Under the pieces are notes generated by a model. The model did not search any database. It had not been told where the DNA came from and saw nothing but the letters and a program-made list of their open reading frames with translations. From Candidatus Didemnitutus sp. (GTDB taxonomy: Bacteria > Verrucomicrobiota > Verrucomicrobiia > Opitutales > Opitutaceae), in the NCBI GenBank assembly GCA_023701285.1, contig JAMPXH010000037.1, positions 1 through 32,659 on the forward strand: DNA of 32,659 bases, written 5' to 3'. Positions 25,807 to 32,659 of this stretch are shown here, one piece after another. Position 1 is the first letter of the stretch. Each line of letters opens with the position of its first letter. Position numbers and translations under genes: made by a program.

Positions 25807-26739
25807 TCAGGCCCGGGCGTGCAAAGCCACCAGGCGCCACGCCACCGCGACCGCGTTGGCGAAGCTGCGCGCGCTGGCCTTCCCCTGCCCCGCGAGCGCG
25901 AACGCCGTGCCGTGGTCCGGACTCGTGCGCACGAACGGCAGGCCGAGCGTGACGTTCACCGCCTCGTCGAAATCCACTGTCTTCAGCGGCGCGAGGCCCT
26001 GATCGTGATACAGCGCGACGACGGCATCGAATTCCCCGCGCAAGGCGCGCGCGAACAGCGTGTCGCCAGGCAGGCAGCCGGCGACCAAGCCGGGAAAATC
26101 CGCGTGCAACCGCGCGAGCGCGGGATTGATGAAATCGATCTCCTCGCGTCCCAACACGCCGTTTTCGCCGGCGTGCGGATTCAGTCCGCATACGCCGATG
26201 CGCGGAGCCGCGATGCCGTCCGCCCGCGCCAGCAAATCGGCCGCCGCCACCGTGCGCTGCAGGAGTTGCGGCCCGAGCAGTTGCGGCACCTCGCAGAGCG
26301 GCACATGCCACGTGGCCAGCGCCACGCGGAGCCGGCCACCGCAAAACGCCATCACCGGATCACCGCCCCAACGCGCCGCGAAAAACTCCGTCTGCCCCGG
26401 ATACGGGTAACCGATCGCCGCCAGACGCTCCTTGCTCACGGGCCCGGTGACGACACCGGCGAACTCGCCGCTCTGCACGCCGCGCGCCGCGCGTTCCATC
26501 GCCGCCCACGCCACGAGCGCGCCGTCCCCGTCGGGCCGGCCCGGCGTCGCGGCAAAATCGTCGAGCCCGACGGGGATCTTCGCCGCCACCGTCGCCGGCA
26601 ACGTCTCAAGCCAGCGCGCGGGTCCGATGACCGCGACGCGTCCGTGCTCCTCCGGCCGGGCGGCGAGCCACGCGGCGATGATTTCCGGGCCAACACCGGC
26701 CGGATCGCCGCAAATGAGAGCGAGAGGCAAGGCGCTCAT
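25807..26739 (-). CDS. pdxA: 4-hydroxythreonine-4-phosphate dehydrogenase
   Basis: PdxA oxidises 4-phosphohydroxy-threonine in the DXP-dependent pyridoxal phosphate pathway. The 310-residue protein has the N-terminal LALICGDPAGVGPEI, the VVTGPVSKERL motif, the YPGQTEFFA segment, and metal ligands in TWHVPLCEV, LNPHAGENG and LYHDQGLAPLK. The C-terminal TSPDHGTAFALAGQGKA is typical. ATG 26739 starts 8 bp after the lpxA stop, consistent with co-transcription. Confidence 0.96.
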   Translation of the reverse strand: MSALPLALICGDPAGVGPEIIAAWLAARPEEHGRVAVIGPARWLETLPATVAAKIPVGLDDFAATPGRPDGDGALVAWAAMERAARGVQSGEFAGVVTGPVSKERLAAIGYPYPGQTEFFAARWGGDPVMAFCGGRLRVALATWHVPLCEVPQLLGPQLLQRTVAAADLLARADGIAAPRIGVCGLNPHAGENGVLGREEIDFINPALARLHADFPGLVAGCLPGDTLFARALRGEFDAVVALYHDQGLAPLKTVDFDEAVNVTLGLPFVRTSPDHGTAFALAGQGKASARSFANAVAVAWRLVALHARA

Positions 26740-26747
26740 GGGGACGC

Positions 26748-27569
26748 TCAAGCCGACGCCACGCCCTCGCTCGCGGAGGCCGCGCCCTCCTTGGCCGCAC
26801 CGCGCAGGGGCCGGGCGAAGCCGCGTTTGCCGCCCGCGAAAAACTCCAGGAATCGCCGCGCCTCCGCGCTCTGCACGCCTTCGGCCAGCGCGGCCTCCGC
26901 GTGCTCGCGCGGATCGCCGCCGGCGAACACGCGCTGGAAGCAGATCTTGAGCTCGTAGATCGTCGCGCGCGGGAAGCCGCGGCGGCGCAGGCCGACGATG
27001 TTCAGGCCGGAGACCTCGTCGCGCTCGGCCACGAGCAGGAACGGCGCAAGGTCCTGCGTGATGCGCGAGATCCCGCCGACCATCACGCTCTCTCCGATGC
27101 GCACGAATTGGTGGATCGCCGCGCCGCCGCCGAGGAAGCAGTTGTTCCCCACGCTGACGTGGCCGGCGAGCATCACGTTGTTGGCCAGCACGACATCGTC
27201 GCCGACCTCGCAATCGTGGCCGGCGTGCGCGTTGGCCATCAGGAAGCAGCGCGCGCCCACGACGGTGGATTTTTCCGGATAGATGGAGCGGTTCAGCGTG
27301 CAGTGTTCGCGGATGACGGTGCCGGCGCCGACGCGCACCCAGCTCGGCGTGGCCGGATCGAATTTCAGGAACTGCGGGTCGCCGCCCACGACGGCGAAGG
27401 GGTGCACGACGACCCCATCGCCGAGGATGGCGTGCCGGGTGACGACGGCGTGCGCGTGGACGGTGCAGCCGGCGCCGAGTTGCGCGCCGGGTTCGATGAT
27501 GGCAGTGGGATGGATCAAGGGATTTTCGGTGTTGCCGGGGCTCGCTGCTCGACGGGTGGAGATCCGCAT
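26748..27569 (-). CDS. lpxA: Acyl-ACP--UDP-N-acetylglucosamine O-acyltransferase
   Basis: LpxA transfers a hydroxyacyl chain to UDP-GlcNAc, the first step of lipid A synthesis. The 273-residue protein is a left-handed beta-helix built of hexapeptide repeats, starting IHPTAIIEPGAQLG. It contains VVGGDPQFLKFD, NAHAGHDCEVGDD with the catalytic His (about His118) and LANNVMLAGHVSVG, followed by the C-terminal GLNIVGLRRRGFPR region. The ATG at 27569 adds 17 residues before the usual N-terminus. A TTG at 27518 would give MIHPTA directly, so that start is a fair alternative. The C-terminal tail (AAKEGAASASEGVASA) is low-complexity. No lpxB, lpxD or fabZ is adjacent. Confidence 0.95.
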   Translation of the reverse strand: MRISTRRAASPGNTENPLIHPTAIIEPGAQLGAGCTVHAHAVVTRHAILGDGVVVHPFAVVGGDPQFLKFDPATPSWVRVGAGTVIREHCTLNRSIYPEKSTVVGARCFLMANAHAGHDCEVGDDVVLANNVMLAGHVSVGNNCFLGGGAAIHQFVRIGESVMVGGISRITQDLAPFLLVAERDEVSGLNIVGLRRRGFPRATIYELKICFQRVFAGGDPREHAEAALAEGVQSAEARRFLEFFAGGKRGFARPLRGAAKEGAASASEGVASA

Positions 27570-27582
27570 CGCGCGGTCGCGC

Positions 27583-28221
27583 TCAGTCCTTGGCGCTGGT
27601 GCGCCGGGGCGAACCGCGCTCGCCCAGCAGGTCCATCTGCGGATCTTGCAGGAGATCGTAGTTCTTCAGCACGCGGATGAGTTGGAGCGTGTCGCTTTTG
27701 CCGTAGTTGCGGTTGAGTTCCACCTTCTCGATCAGGTCGAGCAGCATGGTGCGGAAGGAGATCACGGCATCGACGCCTTTCTCCTTCAGCATCGCGACCG
27801 CCTGCGAACGATACGGCTCCGCGGTGGGCAGGCCGGGCAGCACGAGGATCTTCATCAGGCCGGCGCCGTCCGGGTCCTCGGTCTCCGTCGGGAAGAAGCG
27901 CGAGGCCTCCTTCAGCACGCTCTGCTCGAGGAAGCGGAAAATCTCCGGCTGGTTGCGCAGCGTGCTCGGCGTGAAGCGCCCGGCGGCGTGCCAGCCCTTG
28001 ATGCTCACGATCGCGCGGTGGACGAAGGGAAGCTCGTTGGCGAAGAGGAAGAAATCGGGCTTGCGCGCGCCGCGTTCCCAAGCCGGGTTGAAAACCACGA
28101 GGTCGATCACCTCATCCGCGGCTCCGCGGCGTGCGGTCAGGACGTATTTGCGCGCCTGGCGCACAAAAAAGCCCGCCTGCTCGAAGTATTCGCGAACGAT
28201 GCCCTCGTCGATGGCTGACAT
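27583..28221 (-). CDS. Conserved-looking hypothetical protein between aroB and lpxA
   Basis: The 212-residue soluble protein has no signal peptide. The N-terminal part (IVREYFEQAGFFVRQARKY, then DEVIDLVVFNP and HRAIVSIKGWH) is arranged like the start of restriction-endonuclease-like (PDDEXK) folds: a helix, a GF-V strand, an acidic strand (Asp40) and a strand ending in Lys75. The usual Glu of the E-x-K motif is Ser73 here, so catalysis is doubtful. The C-terminal half (ISFRTMLLDLIEKVELNRNYGKSDTLQLIRVLKNYDLL) is helical. The fold guess is inference. It lies 84 bp after aroB and 13 bp before lpxA in the same direction. Confidence 0.8.
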   Translation of the reverse strand: MSAIDEGIVREYFEQAGFFVRQARKYVLTARRGAADEVIDLVVFNPAWERGARKPDFFLFANELPFVHRAIVSIKGWHAAGRFTPSTLRNQPEIFRFLEQSVLKEASRFFPTETEDPDGAGLMKILVLPGLPTAEPYRSQAVAMLKEKGVDAVISFRTMLLDLIEKVELNRNYGKSDTLQLIRVLKNYDLLQDPQMDLLGERGSPRRTSAKD

Positions 28222-28305
28222 GAGGCGGACAACTTAGCGCGCTCAGGCGGGCGCATGAAGCCTTTTCTGGCCGGCAGGCTCCGACCGCGCGCGCCGCGCT
28301 CGCGA

Positions 28306-29394
28306 TCAGACCGCGCCGAGCTCGCGCCACACCGCCGCGACTTCCTCCACCGGCACGCCGCTGCGGGTAGCGGCCGCCCCCAGCCGCTCGAGCACCACGA
28401 AGCGGATGCCGCCATCGCGGTTCTTCTTGTCGCGCGTCATCGCAGCCAACAGTGCGTCCAGCGCCAGCGGCTCCCGCAGCCGCCCCGGCAACTGGTGGCG
28501 TGCCACGACCGCATCGACGCGCGCCACGTCGGCCGCGCTCAGCGCACCGAGCCGCTGCGAGAGCCTCGCCGCCGCGCCAAGACCCACCGCCACGGCTTCG
28601 CCGTGCAGATAGGAACCGTAACCCGCCACCTGCTCGATGGCGTGACCGAAGGTGTGCCCGAGATTCAGCAGCGCCCGCCCGCCCTCGGCCGCGGTCTCGC
28701 GCTCGTCGGCCTGCACGACGGCGGCCTTCAACTCGCAACAACGCCGCAATACCGTGTGCAGGTCCGCGCTCGCGACCGTGAGCGGCTCGCGCTCGAGTTG
28801 CGCGAACAGCGCCGCGTCGCCCAGCAGACCGTATTTGATGATTTCCGCCGCCCCGGCCGCGAATTCCCGCGGCGGCAGCGTCCGCAGCAACTCCGGGAAA
28901 ATGTGCACCACCCGCGGATGATGGAACGCCCCCGCGAGGTTCTTGCCCGCCGCGAGATTGATGCCCGTCTTCCCACCCACCGAGCTGTCCACCATCGCGA
29001 GCAGCGTCGTCGGCACCTGCACGAAATCGATGCCCCGCAGATACGTGGCCGCCGCGAAGCCGCCGAGGTCGCCGATCACGCCGCCGCCGAAGACCCACAG
29101 CACGGCGCGCCGGTCGAGGCGATTCGCCGCGAGAAACTCCCACACCTGCGCCAATACCGCCGCAGACTTCGTGCTCTCCCCGGCCGGCAACGCCAGCAAC
29201 GGAGCCCCGCCCCACACCTCGCCTAGCACCCCACCCCACGTCGCCGCCAACACTTCATCCGTCAGCACCGCCGGCTTGCGCCCTTGCCCGACAGATTCTG
29301 CGACTTGCGCGGCCAAAATTTTCCCAAGCGGGCCCGCGTGAAAATGAATCGGATAATCCGCCGACGATAGGGACACGCGCAAGCTGTTGTTCAC
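28306..29394 (-). CDS. aroB: 3-dehydroquinate synthase
   Basis: AroB converts DAHP to 3-dehydroquinate, the second step of the shikimate pathway, using NAD and a divalent metal. The 362-residue protein shows VFGGGVIGDLGGFAAATYLRG, VPTTLLAMVDSSVGGKTGIN, AAEIIKYGLL, the metal-binding LNLGHTFGHAIE and LHGEAVAVGL, and MTRDKKNRDG, all typical. The start is GTG at 29394, giving MNNSLRVSLS. It is the first gene of the minus-strand run and is divergent from the TonB receptor, so their control regions share 123 bp that include the two palindromes. Confidence 0.97.
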   Translation of the reverse strand: MNNSLRVSLSSADYPIHFHAGPLGKILAAQVAESVGQGRKPAVLTDEVLAATWGGVLGEVWGGAPLLALPAGESTKSAAVLAQVWEFLAANRLDRRAVLWVFGGGVIGDLGGFAAATYLRGIDFVQVPTTLLAMVDSSVGGKTGINLAAGKNLAGAFHHPRVVHIFPELLRTLPPREFAAGAAEIIKYGLLGDAALFAQLEREPLTVASADLHTVLRRCCELKAAVVQADERETAAEGGRALLNLGHTFGHAIEQVAGYGSYLHGEAVAVGLGAAARLSQRLGALSAADVARVDAVVARHQLPGRLREPLALDALLAAMTRDKKNRDGGIRFVVLERLGAAATRSGVPVEEVAAVWRELGAV

Positions 29395-29449
29395 TCAGTC
29401 ATTAAGGACCAATTACTTGCAGAGGTCAATCTTGCACCCTGTCACGCAG

Positions 29450-29466
29450 ATGAGACAAATTCTCAT
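29450..29466. promoter_or_regulatory. Fur-box-like operator, distal copy
   Basis: ATGAGA-CAAAT-TCTCAT is a perfect palindrome with 6-bp arms. Its 15-bp core TGAGACAAATTCTCA (29451-29465) fits the 7-1-7 Fur pattern TGAGAATnATTCTCA at 12 of 14 positions. It lies in the aroB / TonB-receptor divergent gap, 53 bp before the receptor ATG. The binding protein is inferred from similarity and from the iron-uptake genes. Confidence 0.7.
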
Positions 29467-29480
29467 TTTCTCTATTGACG

Positions 29481-29495
29481 TGAGATTTGGTCTCA
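29481..29495. promoter_or_regulatory. Fur-box-like operator, proximal copy
   Basis: TGAGATTTGGTCTCA has the same TGAGA-N5-TCTCA arms as the distal copy and fits the 7-1-7 Fur pattern at 11 of 14 positions. Its centre is exactly 30 bp from that of the distal copy, close to three helical turns. A TTGACG (29475-29480) directly before it could be a -35 element, with the operator filling the spacer, but no good -10 follows at 17 bp. Confidence 0.7.
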
Positions 29496-29517
29496 TGTGC
29501 ATTGCGACTCACTCTCA

Positions 29518-31749
29518 ATGAAAGCCGTGTCCCTTCACGCCACGCCCCTCGCGCCCACCGCGCTGCGCTCCCTGAGCCAGTGCCTCAACCGCCAAGTCCG
29601 GCGGTGTTGCTGGTGCGGGTTGGCCGCGCTGGCGCTGCCGCACGCCTCTATCCGCGCGCAGGACTTCCAAGGCTCTGTCTCGCCCGAAACCGTCCAGCTG
29701 GCCCAATTCGTCGTGACCGCGGCGGGTTACTCCCAAGCCTTCGTGCAAGCCCCCGCCAGCATCTCAGTCGTGAGCGGAGAGGAGCTCCAGCAGCGCCGCG
29801 TCAACAGCCTCGCCGAAGCTCTCGCCGACATCGAGGGCGTCGATATCGGCGCCACCGCCGGCAAGACGGGCGGCCTCAACATCAGCATCCGCGGCATGCC
29901 GAGCGATTACACGCTGATCCTCGTCGACGGCCGCCGCCAGAACGCCGCCGGCAACGTCACCCCCAACGGCTTCGGCGAAACCTCCACCAGCTTCCTGCCG
30001 CCTCCGACCGCGATCGATCGCATCGAAGTCATCCGCGGCCCCATGTCCACCCTCTACGGCTCCGACGCGATGGGCGGCGTGGTGAACATCATCACGAAGA
30101 AAGTCAGCACCGTCTGGGGCGGCAGCCTCACCGTCGGCGGCACGCTCCAAGGCGACCGCGCCTTCGGCGACTCCGGCACCGCCAACCTCTACCTCAGCGG
30201 TCCGCTCGTGCCCAACAAGCTCGGCCTCACCCTTCGCGGCAGCCTCTTCTCCCGTGCCGCCTCCGACCTCGTCTACACCGACACCAACGGCAACCCGCTC
30301 GACGTCAGCAAGCGTGGCCCGAGCCCCGTCAAGGCCGACATCCACACCGCCGGCGCCCGCCTCGACCTCACCCTGCACCGCGATCACGACCTCTGGCTCG
30401 ACGCCGATTTCTACCGCCAGACCTACGACAACACCGCCGGCCAACTCGGCACGCTCGACACCACCACGACCTTCAACGGCTACGGCCCCGAGCTGAAGTT
30501 CAACCGCGACCAATACACCCTCGCCCACACTTGGCGCATCCCCTCCGGCGTCATCGAGTCCAGCCTCGTCCAGAACCGCACCGAGACCATCGGCCGCACC
30601 ATCCCGCCCGGCACGCCCGGCAAGACGCCCGGCAGCCCCCGCGCCCTCGAGAACGAGAACCTCGTCTTCGACACCAAGGCCGTCCTCACCTTCACCCGGC
30701 ACACCCTCAGCGTCGGCGGCCAGTATTGGGAAGCCGAGATGCTCGACGGCGTCGCACCCGCCCCCTACGAGCAGACCCAGTGGGCGCTCTTCCTGGAGGA
30801 CGAGTGGAAACTCCACCGCGACCTCCGCCTCACCCTTGGCGCCCGTCGCGACGAGCACAGCCAGTTCGGCCACCACGTGAACCCGCGCGCCTACCTCGTC
30901 TGGAACGCCACCTCGCGCTGGTCCTTCAAGGCCGGCGTCAGCCAAGGGTTCAAGGCCCCGCGCCTCGACCAGATCGCCGACGGCATCACCGGCTTCACCG
31001 CCCAAGGCACGCGCCCCACCATCGGCACGCCCAGCCTCCAGCCCGAGACCAGCACCTCCACCGAGCTCGGCCTCATCTTCGACAACGATGCCGGCTTCCG
31101 CTTCCAGCTCACCGCCTTCAACAACGAGTTTCAGGACAAGATCGCCAACGGCCCCGGCCTCCTCAACGCCACCTTCGCCGCCAGCCCCAACCGCCCCGGC
31201 TCCGTCAACTACGGCAACTGGCCCGCCGTCGACACCTTCGCCCAACTCGTGAACGTCGACGAAGCCGTCACCCGCGGCCTCGAGGCCGGCGTGAACTACC
31301 GCTTCGCCCGACACTGGTCGCTCGCCGCCAACTACACCTACACCGACAGCGAGCAGAAGAGCGGCGCCGAGAAGGGCCGGCCCCTCTACGACACGCCCGA
31401 GCACATGGCCAACGCCCGCCTGCGCTGGACGACCACGCCCAAACTCTCCCTCTGGCTCAGCGGCGAATACCGCAGCGAGCGCTACCGTTCGCCCGACACC
31501 GCCACCAGCCTCGCCAAGGCCACCCACGGCGACTACCGCGCCTACGGACTCTTCCACCTCGGCGGCTCCTACCAATTCTCCTCCAACCTCACGCTCAACG
31601 CCACCGTCTACAACGTCCTCGACAAGAACTTCGTCGATTACCGCCCCTACGTCAGCAACACGAACACCGGCGCCATCAGCTACACCAATCTCTATAGCAA
31701 CAACCAGGAGCCGCGCCGCCTCTGGGCCTCCGTCACCCACACGTTCTGA
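29518..31749 (+). CDS. TonB-dependent receptor (FepA/CirA-like)
   Basis: This is an outer-membrane beta-barrel taking up iron chelates or similar ligands with energy from TonB. The 743-residue protein (ATG 29518) has a long signal sequence ending near RAQDF and a TonB-box-like segment (VQLAQFVVTAAG). The plug domain contains ASISVVSGEELQQRR, ISIRGMPSDYTLILVDG and RIEVIRGPMSTLYGSDAMGGVVNIITKK. A barrel of about 570 residues ends in the C-terminal Phe of SVTHTF. A GTG at 29497 is an alternative start but lies inside the operator region. The plug motifs are closest to ferrienterochelin/colicin I receptors. It is followed 31 bp later by a PepSY protein. Two Fur-like operators upstream suggest iron repression. 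The ligand is unknown. Confidence 0.95.
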   Translation: MKAVSLHATPLAPTALRSLSQCLNRQVRRCCWCGLAALALPHASIRAQDFQGSVSPETVQLAQFVVTAAGYSQAFVQAPASISVVSGEELQQRRVNSLAEALADIEGVDIGATAGKTGGLNISIRGMPSDYTLILVDGRRQNAAGNVTPNGFGETSTSFLPPPTAIDRIEVIRGPMSTLYGSDAMGGVVNIITKKVSTVWGGSLTVGGTLQGDRAFGDSGTANLYLSGPLVPNKLGLTLRGSLFSRAASDLVYTDTNGNPLDVSKRGPSPVKADIHTAGARLDLTLHRDHDLWLDADFYRQTYDNTAGQLGTLDTTTTFNGYGPELKFNRDQYTLAHTWRIPSGVIESSLVQNRTETIGRTIPPGTPGKTPGSPRALENENLVFDTKAVLTFTRHTLSVGGQYWEAEMLDGVAPAPYEQTQWALFLEDEWKLHRDLRLTLGARRDEHSQFGHHVNPRAYLVWNATSRWSFKAGVSQGFKAPRLDQIADGITGFTAQGTRPTIGTPSLQPETSTSTELGLIFDNDAGFRFQLTAFNNEFQDKIANGPGLLNATFAASPNRPGSVNYGNWPAVDTFAQLVNVDEAVTRGLEAGVNYRFARHWSLAANYTYTDSEQKSGAEKGRPLYDTPEHMANARLRWTTTPKLSLWLSGEYRSERYRSPDTATSLAKATHGDYRAYGLFHLGGSYQFSSNLTLNATVYNVLDKNFVDYRPYVSNTNTGAISYTNLYSNNQEPRRLWASVTHTF

Positions 31750-31780
31750 GCCACCCGCGCCACCGCCTCCGCTTTTCCTG

Positions 31781-32659
31781 ATGTTCCGCAAGATCGTCTT
31801 CTGGCTCCACTTGGTCGCCGGCCTCATCGCCGGCCTGGCCATTGGCATCATGTGCTTCACGGGCGTCGTGCTCGCGTTCGAGAAGCAACTGGTCGCTTGG
31901 GCCGAGCGTGACGCGCGGCGGATCGAGGCTCCCGCCCCGGACGCCGCGCGTCTCACGCTCACCGAGCTCACCGCACGCGTCCGCACCACCGAGCCCGAGG
32001 CGCGCCCGCAGGCCATCACCGTCTCCGCCGACCCGCGCGACGCCGTCGCGTTTTCCCTCGGCCGCGACAACACCCTCTACGCCCACCCCTTCACCGGCGA
32101 AGTCCGCCGGCCCGCCTCGGAGACGATGCATGACTTCATGCATGTGATGACCGATTGGCACCGCTGGCTCGCGCTCGGCGGCGACCACCGCCCGATCGGC
32201 AAGGCCATCAACGGTGCGGGCAACCTCGCCTTCTTCGCTCTCGCCCTCACCGGACTCTATCTGTGGTGGCCCCGCTCGCTCTCCTGGCGCGGCGTGCGGG
32301 CCGTCGCGCTCTTCAATTGGCGGCTCACCGGCAAGGCGCGCGATTTCAACTGGCACAATTCGCTCGGCCTCTGGGCCGCGCCCGTGCTGATCGTCCTCAC
32401 GCTCACCGCGCTCCCGATTTCCTACCGTTGGGCGGCCAACGGCATCTACCGCCTCACCGGCGAGGAGCCGCCCGCGCAAACCGGCCCCGGCGGCGCACCC
32501 GCCGCACCTGCCTTCGAAATCCAGCGACCGACGCCCGATGCACGCCCGCTCGATCCCGACGCGTTGCTCGCCATCGCGCGCACGCAAGTCCCCGATTGGA
32601 GCACGCTCACGCTCCGCCTCGGCAACGGCCCGCAACGCGGCGCCGCGCCCGCCTCCGCC
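31781..32659 (+). CDS. PepSY-associated membrane protein (partial, cut by window end)
   Basis: The frame starts at ATG 31781 and is still open at the window end, giving 293 residues. The N-terminal membrane helix MFRKIVFWLHLVAGLIAGLAIG and following CFTGVVLAFE are typical of the PepSY_TM / PiuB iron-regulated membrane protein family. HDFMHVMTDWHRWLALGG has His residues that could bind haem or metal. Helices NLAFFALALTGLYLWWPR and WHNSLGLWAAPVLIVLTLTAL follow. Such proteins are often paired with siderophore receptors and may reduce the iron-siderophore complex in the inner membrane. It lies 31 bp after the receptor stop, so an operon is likely. Confidence 0.9.
   Translation, partial: MFRKIVFWLHLVAGLIAGLAIGIMCFTGVVLAFEKQLVAWAERDARRIEAPAPDAARLTLTELTARVRTTEPEARPQAITVSADPRDAVAFSLGRDNTLYAHPFTGEVRRPASETMHDFMHVMTDWHRWLALGGDHRPIGKAINGAGNLAFFALALTGLYLWWPRSLSWRGVRAVALFNWRLTGKARDFNWHNSLGLWAAPVLIVLTLTALPISYRWAANGIYRLTGEEPPAQTGPGGAPAAPAFEIQRPTPDARPLDPDALLAIARTQVPDWSTLTLRLGNGPQRGAAPASA

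Noticed and set aside
29764-32073. 769-codon minus-strand frame opposite the TonB receptor
   Set aside because: It is the antisense shadow of a well-supported receptor, with low-complexity Gly/Val/Glu composition.

Overview
The window reads as chromosomal DNA from a high-GC, Gram-negative member of the Verrucomicrobiota, probably Opitutaceae-like. The strongest evidence is the 16S rRNA gene that opens the window on the minus strand. Its first 15 bases match the sequence recognised by probe EUB338-III, the Verrucomicrobiota variant of the EUB338 site. LpxA (lipid A), a TonB-dependent receptor and the domain style of the giant secreted protein all point to a diderm of this group; the family-level placement is inference.

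Layout from left to right. Positions 1-368 hold the 5' part of 16S rRNA (minus), followed by an AT-rich leader and promoter region with two strong hairpins and a boxA-like element (to about 860). A stretch with no recognisable gene follows (861-1394), then a heavily decayed IS630-family transposase (about 1395-2370). accB and accC (plus) have an intrinsic-terminator-like hairpin between them and a second terminator after accC. A 1,599-residue secreted protein follows (4832-9631). It combines a metzincin-type protease domain, a pre-peptidase C-terminal-type domain, Ig-like domains and about 13 short propeller-type repeats. prmA and purN lie on the minus strand. A three-gene MacB/DevBCA-like exporter (ATPase, FtsX-type permease, HlyD-type adaptor) and a small unknown gene are on the plus strand.

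From 16073 to 19439 the minus strand carries a CaCA-type membrane exchanger, an exported protein of unknown function and adenine deaminase. A stand-alone clpP (plus) with a textbook terminator follows. A long minus-strand run then covers 20284-29394: a TIGR03790-family exported protein, crcB, an S1/P1 nuclease (these three genes overlap by ATGA), an amidase, infC, an IscA/ErpA carrier, pdxA, lpxA, a conserved unknown protein and aroB. Read in transcription order this is aroB to TIGR03790, mostly housekeeping genes for aromatic amino acids, lipid A, vitamin B6, Fe-S assembly, translation initiation and the cell wall.

At the right edge a TonB-dependent receptor and a PepSY-type membrane protein (cut by the window end) form an apparent iron-uptake pair. 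Upstream of the receptor are two near-identical palindromes, TGAGA-N5-TCTCA, whose centres are exactly 30 bp apart. They resemble Fur boxes. This is the clearest regulatory signal in the window.

I found no CRISPR array, tRNA, defence island, intact mobile element or obviously new multi-gene system. The items most worth a second look are the paired operator, the accB-accC terminator, the multi-domain secreted protease, the exchanger lacking the usual glutamates, and the unknown proteins between aroB and lpxA and after the exporter.
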